From Leifsonia sp. ALI-44-B (GTDB lineage Bacteria > Actinomycetota > Actinomycetes > Actinomycetales > Microbacteriaceae), in assembly GCF_001984125.1 (NCBI RefSeq), contig NZ_MTQL01000006.1:1-64000 (forward strand): a stretch of DNA of 64,000 nucleotides, read 5' to 3'. Shown one piece after another: positions 29,197 through 37,378 of the stretch. Each line of letters opens with the position of its first letter. The stretch's first letter is position 1. Below the pieces are notes generated by a model. The model made no database searches and was not told the origin of the DNA. It saw only the letters and a program-made list of their open reading frames with translations. A program made the translations under genes and the position numbers.

Positions 29197-29904
29197 ATGA
29201 CTTCGAGCACAGACGGGCAGCCTCGCAAGCCCGTTACGGGCAAGAATGCCCCGTTCGCTTCGATAGTTCGACCCCCGATCGCCGTGTGGTGGCGCGACGG
29301 GTGGCAGCTCACCGCTGCGTCTGTTCGACACACGCTGCGTTCCCCGCGGTGGCAGATCGGTCTGGCCGTTGTGACCGTTGCCGGAGCTGTGGGTGGATTG
29401 TTCGGCTGGTGGCTCAGCTCGGCTCTTCCGGGTGCCGGTGACGAGTCCGCCGCATTTTTCGTCGGGCTGTTCGGTTTGTTCACGGGTCTTGTCGCCGCTG
29501 TGCTCACCGGTCTCATAGTGAGCCGGCGTGACCGCACCGCGCGGAGGGTGTCGCGTATCGCGCCGGTCGAGAGTCGCCGCGTCTTCTCGGGCGAGACTGA
29601 CCCGGCGCTCGCCGACCTTCCGACCCAGACCTACGTTCGAGGACTCGTAGCCGATCTGCGCGAGCGCCTGCCGCTCTTCATCCTCATCTACTTGTCCGTT
29701 TCGCTGCTGATGCTCCTCGCGGCGAGCTACGGTGTCGTCACGCGAGGCTCACCGATCCTTGTTGTCCTGATGGCATTGATGGCCATCTCGAACGGAACCT
29801 CGAGTATCCTCGCCCTCAAGCTCCTGGGCTCCCACGGCCCACTCCTCAGCCGCCTCGGCAGCGCCCGGCTGGACACCACCCAGCAGGGCCCATCTCATGA
29901 CTAG
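29197..29904 (+). CDS. Four-helix membrane protein, array member 4
   Basis: 235 residues. N-terminal motif VWWRDGWQLTAASVRHTLRS after a 28-residue polar leader. Helix pairs lie near 52-73/85-107 and 162-180/187-208, with an Arg-rich loop (VSRRDRTARRVSR) between. Function unknown. The last 8 bases overlap the next gene. Confidence 0.72.
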   Translation: MTSSTDGQPRKPVTGKNAPFASIVRPPIAVWWRDGWQLTAASVRHTLRSPRWQIGLAVVTVAGAVGGLFGWWLSSALPGAGDESAAFFVGLFGLFTGLVAAVLTGLIVSRRDRTARRVSRIAPVESRRVFSGETDPALADLPTQTYVRGLVADLRERLPLFILIYLSVSLLMLLAASYGVVTRGSPILVVLMALMAISNGTSSILALKLLGSHGPLLSRLGSARLDTTQQGPSHD

Positions 29905-30577
29905 CGCTCACCTTGACCATCCCACAGCCGCCCCGCGCAACTGGTGGTCCGAAGGCTGGCGCGTCTACGCACGCAGCGTGCGCCAGTTCTTCTCGGTGCG
30001 CCGCATCCTGACCCTCCTCCTCGTCGTCGCGGCATCGGCCGTCGTCGGCGGGCTCGTGGGCGCCGGAATCATCGCGCTCGCCGCCAACCCCCGCCTCTCG
30101 GCCAGCACCCTCATCCTCATGCTCGCGGCCGCCGCGGGAGGCGCCTCGATCGTCATCGCACTCGGCGTCTGGTATCTGCGCGACCTCCGCGCCGACGCCC
30201 TCTCCTGGACCCCGCTCCCACCCGTCATCGCCGCCCTCGAGAAAGCCCCCATCCCCGACGGCTACCACGTGGATGCCGACACCAAAGCCCTCGTCATCTC
30301 CATCGTCCGCCGCCGACGCCGCTCCTTGACCTTCGCCGTCACAGCCCTGATGTCCGTCTTCCTCGTCGGCCTGACCTCCGGCATCACCATCCTGTCTCTC
30401 GGCGAAGCCATGACACCACGTCAGATCCTCATCTTCCTTCAGTGCTTCCTGTTCCTGTTCCTCGCGCTCTCGGCTGTGCGGTCGCTCGGCCAAACCACCA
30501 CGCTCCTCGCCCACACGTTCAGCGGCACCATCCCCGACGTCTCTATAAGCACCCCGCCCACGAAAGCAGTCGGATGA
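29897..30577 (+). CDS. Four-helix membrane protein, array member 5
   Basis: 226 residues. N-terminal motif NWWSEGWRVYARSVRQFFSV; helices near 36-57, 64-87, 142-163 and 170-190; the loop holds LPPVIAALEKAPIPDGYHVD, whose equivalent in member 6 reads LTPLQKAPPAAGERID. That second shared motif supports true paralogy between members 5 and 6. Its stop overlaps a 36-codon ORF as ATGA. Confidence 0.73.
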   Translation: MTSAHLDHPTAAPRNWWSEGWRVYARSVRQFFSVRRILTLLLVVAASAVVGGLVGAGIIALAANPRLSASTLILMLAAAAGGASIVIALGVWYLRDLRADALSWTPLPPVIAALEKAPIPDGYHVDADTKALVISIVRRRRRSLTFAVTALMSVFLVGLTSGITILSLGEAMTPRQILIFLQCFLFLFLALSAVRSLGQTTTLLAHTFSGTIPDVSISTPPTKAVG

Positions 30578-30684
30578 TGTCACCCCACGTCTCGAGCACC
30601 CCAGACGCCCCGCCGCCCAAGCCCACGAGCGCGCAAACGCGACAAGCCGGACGGCGCAGCCTGCGAGCCCTGCTCCCCAACTGA
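30574..30684 (+). CDS. Possible 36-residue peptide between array members 5 and 6
   Basis: A short ORF whose ATG overlaps the stop of member 5 (ATGA at 30574-30577). The product is Pro/Ser-rich then basic (RQAGRRSLRALLPN). The coupling argues for translation, but length and composition give no functional clue and it could be a chance ORF. Confidence 0.35.
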   Translation: MMSPHVSSTPDAPPPKPTSAQTRQAGRRSLRALLPN

Positions 30685-30713
30685 GCCCCACCGTTCACCG
30701 AAAGGATCCCTGA

Positions 30714-31346
30714 GTGACCGACACGCACCGCATCACCTGGTGGCGCGAAGGATGGCGCGTCTACCGCGTCGCCGCGCCCCTCTTCTTCACGCGCCGCCGC
30801 GTCGTGACCGGGTTGGTGAGCGTCGTCGCTGTGTCCGCCCTCGTCTACGGTGTCGTGTCGCTGATCCCCGTGCCCGAGTCGGCGCCGCTCTCGTCGGACT
30901 TTTTCGCCAGCATCCTCGCCGGTATCGCCGCATTCTTCGTGATCATAGGTTTTGGAGCCACCTGGTTCATTCGCGACAACCGCACCGACGGCCTCACCGC
31001 GGGAAGCATGCTCCCGGACGAACTCACACCCCTGCAGAAGGCGCCACCGGCCGCGGGGGAGAGGATCGACCCAGCCCGCCGCGCCCTCTCCATCTCGGTC
31101 GCGCGACGCCAACGCCGCAACTACGTTGCCGGCCTGACCATGTTCATGCTGGTCACACTGGTGCAGATCACCGGGTTCGTCTTCGCGCTCACGACCCCTG
31201 GCTCCCAACTGTTGTGGCCGCTCACCACCATCGTGGCCGCGCTCGCTGTCGAATGCTGGATCCTCAACGCGCTGGCCCAAACATCCGTGCTGCTCGAAAA
31301 CGCAACCGGCCACCGCGACCCTCCCGCCGAACCGATCGCGCGGTAA
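30714..31346 (+). CDS. Four-helix membrane protein, array member 6
   Basis: 210 residues from a GTG with gaaaggatccct upstream. N-terminal motif TWWREGWRVYRVAAPLFFTR; helices near 33-53, 62-83, 138-158 and 166-186; the loop motif LTPLQKAPPAAGERIDPARR resembles member 5. It is the last gene before the tRNA and the island. Function unknown. Confidence 0.73.
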   Translation: MTDTHRITWWREGWRVYRVAAPLFFTRRRVVTGLVSVVAVSALVYGVVSLIPVPESAPLSSDFFASILAGIAAFFVIIGFGATWFIRDNRTDGLTAGSMLPDELTPLQKAPPAAGERIDPARRALSISVARRQRRNYVAGLTMFMLVTLVQITGFVFALTTPGSQLLWPLTTIVAALAVECWILNALAQTSVLLENATGHRDPPAEPIAR

Positions 31347-31422
31347 CCGGCCCTGGCACACAGTCGCCCAAATTATCCGCTAGGATTATCAAGTTGTCTT
31401 CGCCGCTCGCGGTGGATGACTT

Positions 31423-31496
<74 letters not shown>

Positions 31497-31500
31497 CAAA

Positions 31501-31532
31501 ATCCCTGGTGAGAGGGAACTCTCACCAGGGAT
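31501..31532 (+). terminator. Perfect hairpin after tRNA-Pro
   Basis: A 14-bp perfect stem (atccctggtgagag and its complement) with a GGAA tetraloop, 4 bases after the tRNA. There is no long T-run (tcgtcgttt follows), but position suggests tRNA transcript termination. Confidence 0.65.
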
Positions 31533-31630
31533 TCGTCGTTTCTGGATTTGGTCATTGTCTGGTTCACTCGCTCGATCTGATCGAGCCTTCGGTAGACGGA
31601 GTGGACAAAGCCAGATCAGGCTCGCCGCCC

Positions 31631-31988
31631 GTGGGCTGGACCAATATGGCCGCCGACTGCGCGTTCTTCCTCCTCGCCCACGACCGCCACGACGCCCGAA
31701 CTGGTTGACGTCCACCGCTTCGTAAACTAAGGGGAGAAGATCGCATCCCTCGATCTCCGCCACAGCCGCATCGAAGCGATCGACACCTACGCAGACCACG
31801 ACCGCATCACGGGCGGCGACACCGAGACGATGATCGACACGGCGTACACAGCCTGGCGCACCGACACCGTCGCCGGGATCACGACCGTGCTGATCGCCGA
31901 CTCGAACGAATCTGTGCGCGCCCTGAACCAGCGCGCCCGCGCAGACCTCATCTGCGACGGAACCGTGAACGCGGACGCTAGAGTGGTA
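31631..31988 (+). pseudogene. Remnant of a MobF/TraA-type relaxase-helicase
   Basis: Several segments match the helicase half of actinobacterial TraA/TrwC relaxases: CAFFLLAHDRHDA, then in another frame PELVDVHRFVN, then after an in-frame TAA (31728) GEKIASLDLRHSR, DTYADHDRITGGDTETM, AYTAWRTDTVAGITTVLIAD and ALNQRARADL. Thus there is one frameshift near 31694, one stop, and both ends are missing. The last part runs in frame into the AAA ATPase gene, so automatic annotation would give that protein a false 54-residue leader. It shows that a conjugative or mobilisable element once occupied this site. Confidence 0.75.
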
Positions 31989-31991
31989 AGC

Positions 31992-33119
31992 ATGGCGGGA
32001 TCAAAAGCACCAATTTACCAGGACCCTGACGGGCTCGAACGCGCACTCATCGACCTAGTTAGGGTCGGTGCGCGCGGGCATGCAGCTGGCGTGCGCCAGC
32101 TCGCCGGTCGCCTGGTGCGCGCGGTGCCGCCTGCAGTTGCCGATGCGGGTGCCTTCCGCATCGCGGTTCACGATGCGCTGTCTGCCGCGAATCCTTCCAA
32201 GGGCCTTCGCTTCGACAGTGGGGCGATCCCAACGGATGCCGATGGCCTGCACTCCCTTCTGAACGTTGACGCTGTTCCTGTTGCTGACGAGTTTGTCGCA
32301 GACGAGAGGCTCAGCTCTGAACTGCAGGAGATTGTGGCTGAGAGAGAACGTGCTGATGAGTTGGCACGTGCGGGAGTCTCCATGAGCCGAACGGTCCTCT
32401 TTTCTGGTCCCCCGGGTGTGGGTAAGACGCTCGCAAGTCGATGGATTGCTCAACAGCTCGAATTGCCGTTGGTGACGCTTGATCTCGCTTCCGTGGTTTC
32501 GAGCTATCTGGGGAGTTCTGGTCGGAACATCAAGTCTGTCCTGGATTTCGCGAAGTCTGGACCCTGCGTGCTGTTCCTGGACGAGTTCGATGCCGTCGCC
32601 AAACGTCGCGATGACGACACCGACATCGGTGAGCTGAAGAGAATCGTCAACGTGCTGCTTGTAGAACTCGACCGGTGGCCGGACACGAGTCTCTTGGTAG
32701 CCGCGACGAATCATCCCCAGCTGCTCGATGAGGCGATCGATCGCCGCTTTGACCGCGTTCTGAAGTTCCCGCTTCCTGGAAGAGCCGAAAGGCGTGCACT
32801 CCTAGCAGGCGCGAACCACGGCGAGGTGTCTGTCAAGGTCATCGAGCTTGCGGCGGCAGCATGGGAAGGCCGAAGCCACTCCGTCATCATGCGCTTCTGG
32901 GAGCTCTGTCGGCGAAAAGCGATCCTGCACGATCTAGCGCTTGAGTTCGTCGTCGTAAGCGAACTAATCGAGCAATTTCCGACAAATGAGCTGCGAAACT
33001 CCGTGTGGCGGCACGCTCATGACGAGCTGGACATGTCTAATCGTAAGATCGCGACGCTTGCAGGCGTCAGCCATCCGACAGTTGCGACAGGTATCAGGCA
33101 AGCAAAGGACACGAAATGA
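31992..33119 (+). CDS. AAA-family ATPase paired with S8 protease
   Basis: 375 residues from ATG 31992. Walker A is GPPGVGKT (139-146), Walker B FLDEFDAVAKRRDD (D197/E198), and sensor-1/arginine region AATNHPQLLDEAIDRRFDR, all intact. A C-terminal helix-turn-helix-like segment (NRKIATLAGVSHPTVATGIR) is unusual for a chaperone-type AAA protein. A TAGAGT 7 bases upstream of the ATG allows a leaderless start. It overlaps the S8 gene as ATGA, so the two are made together; the ATPase probably regulates or feeds the protease (inference). Confidence 0.88.
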   Translation: MAGSKAPIYQDPDGLERALIDLVRVGARGHAAGVRQLAGRLVRAVPPAVADAGAFRIAVHDALSAANPSKGLRFDSGAIPTDADGLHSLLNVDAVPVADEFVADERLSSELQEIVAERERADELARAGVSMSRTVLFSGPPGVGKTLASRWIAQQLELPLVTLDLASVVSSYLGSSGRNIKSVLDFAKSGPCVLFLDEFDAVAKRRDDDTDIGELKRIVNVLLVELDRWPDTSLLVAATNHPQLLDEAIDRRFDRVLKFPLPGRAERRALLAGANHGEVSVKVIELAAAAWEGRSHSVIMRFWELCRRKAILHDLALEFVVVSELIEQFPTNELRNSVWRHAHDELDMSNRKIATLAGVSHPTVATGIRQAKDTK

Positions 33120-35491
33120 CAGATGCCGGGGGAGTGGGCAATGTCGCCCGCCGCCTACTTCTGAACGGAGAAGCTCTCCGACTGGATGTGGAGCCGGCAC
33201 CGACCGGAGGCGGTCCAAAGTACGAGCCCTTCACCTCTGAACAAGCCCGAGAGTGGCTCCTCCCACAGATACGTTCCGCGCGTGCTGCGATTCAGGAGCT
33301 CCCTGAGGTGCTCCGAGCGCCCGACCGCGTTTACGTAGAAGCGAAGCTGCTGCCCAACTACATTGCCCCGAGCTACTACCCAGAGTCTCTCCTTGGTTTC
33401 ATAGGTGCTGTTCCGGTGGGTTCGCGCGCCGACTCGGGTACGCTCCGCACAGCATCGAAGGTGCAGCAGAGTGGCACGCGACGCCTAATCCTTGCGGTGG
33501 ACAACACAGCCCTGGAAAGGCTGGAAGAACTTGTCAACTCGCCTGGCACTGGCCGAAGCGCGCTGCAGGCCTTTGCGCAAATACGACGACTAGAGGAATT
33601 CGCCTCGCCAGCAGTAAGCACAGTTCTACGAACCAGTCCTGAAATTGACGTCGCGGGGCACGAGAATTCCGTGTGGGAAGCGGTTCTACACCCCCGCGCA
33701 GTGCGTTCCGGGGAGCCAGTACCGATTGACGACGAGGCCCTGGATCGTTGGGTCGCTCTCGTTGAGTCGCGTGGCGGTGAAGTGCATCGAGACTTCTTCC
33801 GTCAGGTGGGGGGACTCACGTTCGTGCCGATTCGCGCGTCGCGGTTAGATGTGCCGGAGCTTGCACGGTTCAACCCGCTGCGGGTACTTCGGCCGATGCC
33901 CGCTATCCGGCCCCGCCCGCGCTTTGGACTCCGAAGTGGAAGCCGAATTACCCCGCCGGCCGTTCCGGGCGCGCTGGCGGATGTGACAACGGTGGCGGTG
34001 TTTGACGGGGGTGTCAGTGACACGGGCGGCGGCGGCCTGTTTCCGATATCACTCGTTGATTTGACCCCAGAAGCCGCAGACGCGGACGATCTGGACCACG
34101 GCACAGGAGTGACCGGCGCCGTGCTGTACGGGCTTCTGGAGTCGGGCGCGCAGGCACCGCAACCGCCGCTGCCGGTGGAAAGTTTCCGAGTCGTGCCCGC
34201 TCCATACAGCCCTGGGGATCTGGACGGGTACTGGATACTTGATCGCATCAAGGAGACCTTGTCCGAGGACCGGCACAAGATCGTGAACCTGAGCCTCGGA
34301 CCAACACTCGCCGTCGAAGACGACATGGAACCGAACCGCTGGACAGCCGAGCTAGACCAACTTGCGTGGGAACGGGACATTGTCTTCGTCGTTGCGGCAG
34401 GAAACGACGGAAACCAGCATCCGGATACCGGATTGCACCGAGTTCAGGTCCCCGCCGATATGGCCAACGCCGTATCGGTCGGAGCTTGCGACGCGCCCGC
34501 CCCGGATCGGCCATGGGCGCGGGCTCCCTACTCTTCGATGGGGCCCGGGCGACCGGGTAGCCGAATACAGCCCTTGGGCGTTCAATTCGGCGGAGTCGAT
34601 GACCGCTTGTTCAACGTGTTGCGCTCCGACGGAAGCTTCCTGGAGGCCAGCGGGACAAGCTTCTCGGCACCGATTGTGACCCACGCCCTCGCGGACCTTG
34701 CTAGCAGGCTACCCCGCGTAAACAGCAGTGTGCTTCGTGCATTCGCGGCCCACTTTGCTGAGCGCCACCGCGCATACAAGGCAAGGCAAGATGAGCTTGG
34801 ATTCGGACGTCTGCCGCTCTCATTCGCTGACGCCCTAGATTGTGGGCCTGACGAAGCACACGTCCTGTTCGTCGATCAGATCGCGCGCGGCGACATCCTC
34901 GGCTATCAACTGCCTGTGCCGGGAACCTTTTCGAGCGCCGCGAAGATCTCAGTCACGCTCGCATATGCCTCTCCCGTGGAACCAACCCAGCCGACCGAGT
35001 ACACCTCTGCATCGCTAGAGCTCACATTGCGCCCCCATCGCAACATCTTCCGGTTTTCGCCGCCACGAGGCTCGACGGAGAAGGCTAGGAACGTTGACTT
35101 GACGTCGACCGAAGCACGAACGTTGCTAACGTCGGGGTGGACGAGCAGCCAGGAGCCGGTGACGAAGACGCTTACAAGCGCAGCGAGCTTGAATGAGGCA
35201 GATCTTCGAGATTCAGGCAAGTGGGAGACACTGCGACACCATCGAGTCAGTTTTGCCGCCGGTGAGATCAATGACGCACGGCTCGAATTGCGATACTTCG
35301 CCCGCCGAGCAGGTGCTCTCGACGGGTCGCCAACCGAAGTACCCTTCGCAATACTTGTCTCTGTCTCGGACCCCAATTCCAGCGGGACGCTCTATGACGA
35401 AGTCGCTGCGCAGTTTGCTGCGCTCCGCCCTGTACAGCGGGTTGCCGGACGTGTTCGACTGCGCAGCGGTCGCCAAGACGCCTGGTACTAG
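33116..35491 (+). CDS. S8 (subtilisin-like) serine protease
   Basis: 791 residues. The triad is complete: Asp297 in VAVFDGG, His328 in DHGTGVTGA, Ser515 in SGTSFSAP, with the oxyanion Asn in AAGNDGN. There is no signal peptide, so it acts in the cytoplasm. The first 280 residues form an uncharacterised N-terminal region, and about 240 residues after the catalytic domain include a beta-rich domain. The coupled AAA gene and the conflict-type neighbours suggest a triggered intracellular protease. Confidence 0.9.
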   Translation: MTDAGGVGNVARRLLLNGEALRLDVEPAPTGGGPKYEPFTSEQAREWLLPQIRSARAAIQELPEVLRAPDRVYVEAKLLPNYIAPSYYPESLLGFIGAVPVGSRADSGTLRTASKVQQSGTRRLILAVDNTALERLEELVNSPGTGRSALQAFAQIRRLEEFASPAVSTVLRTSPEIDVAGHENSVWEAVLHPRAVRSGEPVPIDDEALDRWVALVESRGGEVHRDFFRQVGGLTFVPIRASRLDVPELARFNPLRVLRPMPAIRPRPRFGLRSGSRITPPAVPGALADVTTVAVFDGGVSDTGGGGLFPISLVDLTPEAADADDLDHGTGVTGAVLYGLLESGAQAPQPPLPVESFRVVPAPYSPGDLDGYWILDRIKETLSEDRHKIVNLSLGPTLAVEDDMEPNRWTAELDQLAWERDIVFVVAAGNDGNQHPDTGLHRVQVPADMANAVSVGACDAPAPDRPWARAPYSSMGPGRPGSRIQPLGVQFGGVDDRLFNVLRSDGSFLEASGTSFSAPIVTHALADLASRLPRVNSSVLRAFAAHFAERHRAYKARQDELGFGRLPLSFADALDCGPDEAHVLFVDQIARGDILGYQLPVPGTFSSAAKISVTLAYASPVEPTQPTEYTSASLELTLRPHRNIFRFSPPRGSTEKARNVDLTSTEARTLLTSGWTSSQEPVTKTLTSAASLNEADLRDSGKWETLRHHRVSFAAGEINDARLELRYFARRAGALDGSPTEVPFAILVSVSDPNSSGTLYDEVAAQFAALRPVQRVAGRVRLRSGRQDAWY

Positions 35492-35505
35492 GACGGACCC
35501 CCGGT

Positions 35506-36477
35506 ATGACGACGACACTGATTCGGGACGAGGCACTAGCCCGAGGAACACTCGGGATATCCGCGCTAGCGATGATGCGAAGCGTCATGGCAGAGCAGCT
35601 GCCAAGATTCCCTGGTCTGCGCGATACCGACTCAGTCGACGACTTCGTCAACAGCTTCTTCGAGGACAAGGCCGCCGGTTACGCCAACGTAATCACTGCC
35701 CTTCCTGACGACCGGGCCGCCAAACGGGAGACCCGAAAATGGGTCGAACGGTGGCTCGTCGACCTCACACGCAAGCAGCCGTGGGGTGCGCTCCGGAACC
35801 GGCTCGAGAAGCGGCTCGAACGTTCCTCCTTGTTTAGTCCGTCAGCGGTTAAGCACTACTGGTTCCTCACAGACGGCGAGGACATCGACCGGCAGGCCAG
35901 CGAAGCCGCCCTTCGAGAGATCGCAGCCAGCGCCCAAGTCGAGATATCAGTCGCCGCCGGCGATGGCTCAGTGACGTTGGGGAGCAAGGGGCAGCTAGAG
36001 GAGATGCTGCGAAGAGTGCTCGCGGCGGCGGGCCGACTGCATGTGAGCGATCTCACCAAGATCTGCGCAGACCGATTCCCGTCGCTGCTGGAGACGGGGG
36101 ATGTCCTGACATCCACAATTGATGCGGACTGGGACAGTGTCGAAGAGAAAACCTCCGCTGTTTACAGTTCAGAGGTCACCGAGATAAAGGTCGACGACGA
36201 AAAGTTCGCCCAGCGGTTGATGCCGCAGCTCACTAAAACAGAGCTCGCAGTCATCCGTCACGGGGGAGACGCCGCAGCGCTGGTAAAGGAACTTGGCGTC
36301 GGGCGAACCAGCGCATACAACGCCATTCAGAAACTCCGGGCTCGGCTGACAGAACTTGCGGGCGACAGCACACGAAGCCAAGGAATTCTCGCTGCCTTGC
36401 TCCGTCTCGTATTGGACGATTCGCCCAATGTCCCGTCATTACACAGTGAGGATATGGAGGACTCCAATGTCGTCTGA
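35506..36477 (+). CDS. Sigma-like helix-turn-helix protein of the island
   Basis: 323 residues, 14 bases after the S8 gene. The C-terminal third has a clear HTH with a sigma-4/response-regulator flavour (LVKELGVGRTSAYNAIQKLR). The N-terminal 110 residues are helical and charged, with a pattern (DDFVNSFFEDKAAGYANVI ... WGALRNRLEKRLERSSLF) that recalls sigma-factor N-terminal regions, but no match is firm. It may control the cluster or act as a regulated adaptor. Its last 11 bases overlap the next gene. Confidence 0.6.
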   Translation: MTTTLIRDEALARGTLGISALAMMRSVMAEQLPRFPGLRDTDSVDDFVNSFFEDKAAGYANVITALPDDRAAKRETRKWVERWLVDLTRKQPWGALRNRLEKRLERSSLFSPSAVKHYWFLTDGEDIDRQASEAALREIAASAQVEISVAAGDGSVTLGSKGQLEEMLRRVLAAAGRLHVSDLTKICADRFPSLLETGDVLTSTIDADWDSVEEKTSAVYSSEVTEIKVDDEKFAQRLMPQLTKTELAVIRHGGDAAALVKELGVGRTSAYNAIQKLRARLTELAGDSTRSQGILAALLRLVLDDSPNVPSLHSEDMEDSNVV

Positions 36478-37375
36478 GGCATCAGAGCGCTGGATGGCGC
36501 TCTCCCAACAATTTCCCATAGGCCCGAAGCGGAGGAGCGGCATGCTTCGAAGCGCCGAGTCAACCGATGCTGTTGTCGTTGGGCAGTTGCGGCACGCCTA
36601 CTGGGGCGACGCTAGCCTTGTGGTGGTCGTCAACGCGATCGACGACGCCGCAGCAGTAGCTTCCGTGCTCCCGGCCACCTTGGAACCTGGGGTCGAGAAT
36701 AGCAAGGCCGTCGTCATCGAAGATGAAGCTAGCCCTTTGCATGGGTCTGTGGCAGTCTGGCCAGCCGCCCAGGGCCTAATCCCTTTCGCAACGCTCGGCG
36801 CGATAATCGCAACGATTCCCAAGCCTCAGCTTCGAGCAATCGAGTCAGCCCCTTCAAACGACACGATCCCGGGCGGGCTTCGTCGAGGCCACGCGGAGCC
36901 GGCACTTGAATCTGGTGATGCCCTCGCTCTGGCTGACCTTTTCGATGCGTTTGACGTCCTTCAAAGCGCACCACGGCTGCATCCGGCGGTCTCAGATAGC
37001 GCGGGCGTCCGGTTACAGATTCCACTTGGGACCATCATGAGCGCTTTACAAACGTCACAGCCGCGCGCGATGGCAATCCGAATGGGTAAAGAGTCGCTCA
37101 CAGCCGAGGAGGCCAGTCGCCTCGCTGCGGCAGCAGAAGTCCCTGTAGGTGAAGTTCTCGGCGCGATTGACCCACTACCGACGGACCTCCAGCGCGAATT
37201 GCAAGAGCCGCGTTGGCGTTCCCGCATCCGGAACCGAGCAATTGACGGCGACGAGGACAGCGCCCGCACACGCCTTGGATATGAGGCATACCAGCTCGCA
37301 GCTCGCGAAACAGGCCAAGGCCGTGAGCTCTGGCGGCAGCGACTGGACACAGTCCTCGCTACAGACAATCGATAG
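36467..37375 (+). CDS. Unknown island protein coupled to ImmA/IrrE peptidase
   Basis: 302 residues from ATG 36467, with atggagg 6 bases upstream; it overlaps the HTH gene by 11 bases. The N-terminal half looks alpha/beta (VVVVNAIDDAAAVASVLPA; SVAVWPAAQGLIPFATLG). The C-terminal half has a short HTH-like stretch (LTAEEASRLAAAAEVPVGEV). No family recognised. It sits 3 bases before the ImmA/IrrE gene, a place often held by an HTH partner that the peptidase cleaves; that role is inference. Confidence 0.6.
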   Translation: MSSEASERWMALSQQFPIGPKRRSGMLRSAESTDAVVVGQLRHAYWGDASLVVVVNAIDDAAAVASVLPATLEPGVENSKAVVIEDEASPLHGSVAVWPAAQGLIPFATLGAIIATIPKPQLRAIESAPSNDTIPGGLRRGHAEPALESGDALALADLFDAFDVLQSAPRLHPAVSDSAGVRLQIPLGTIMSALQTSQPRAMAIRMGKESLTAEEASRLAAAAEVPVGEVLGAIDPLPTDLQRELQEPRWRSRIRNRAIDGDEDSARTRLGYEAYQLAARETGQGRELWRQRLDTVLATDNR

Positions 37376-37378
37376 CCC

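Noticed and set aside
29846-30691. Minus-strand open frame of about 281 codons opposite array member 5
   Set aside because: Gly/Glu/Asp-rich product without domains; shadow of a gene with clear membrane helices.
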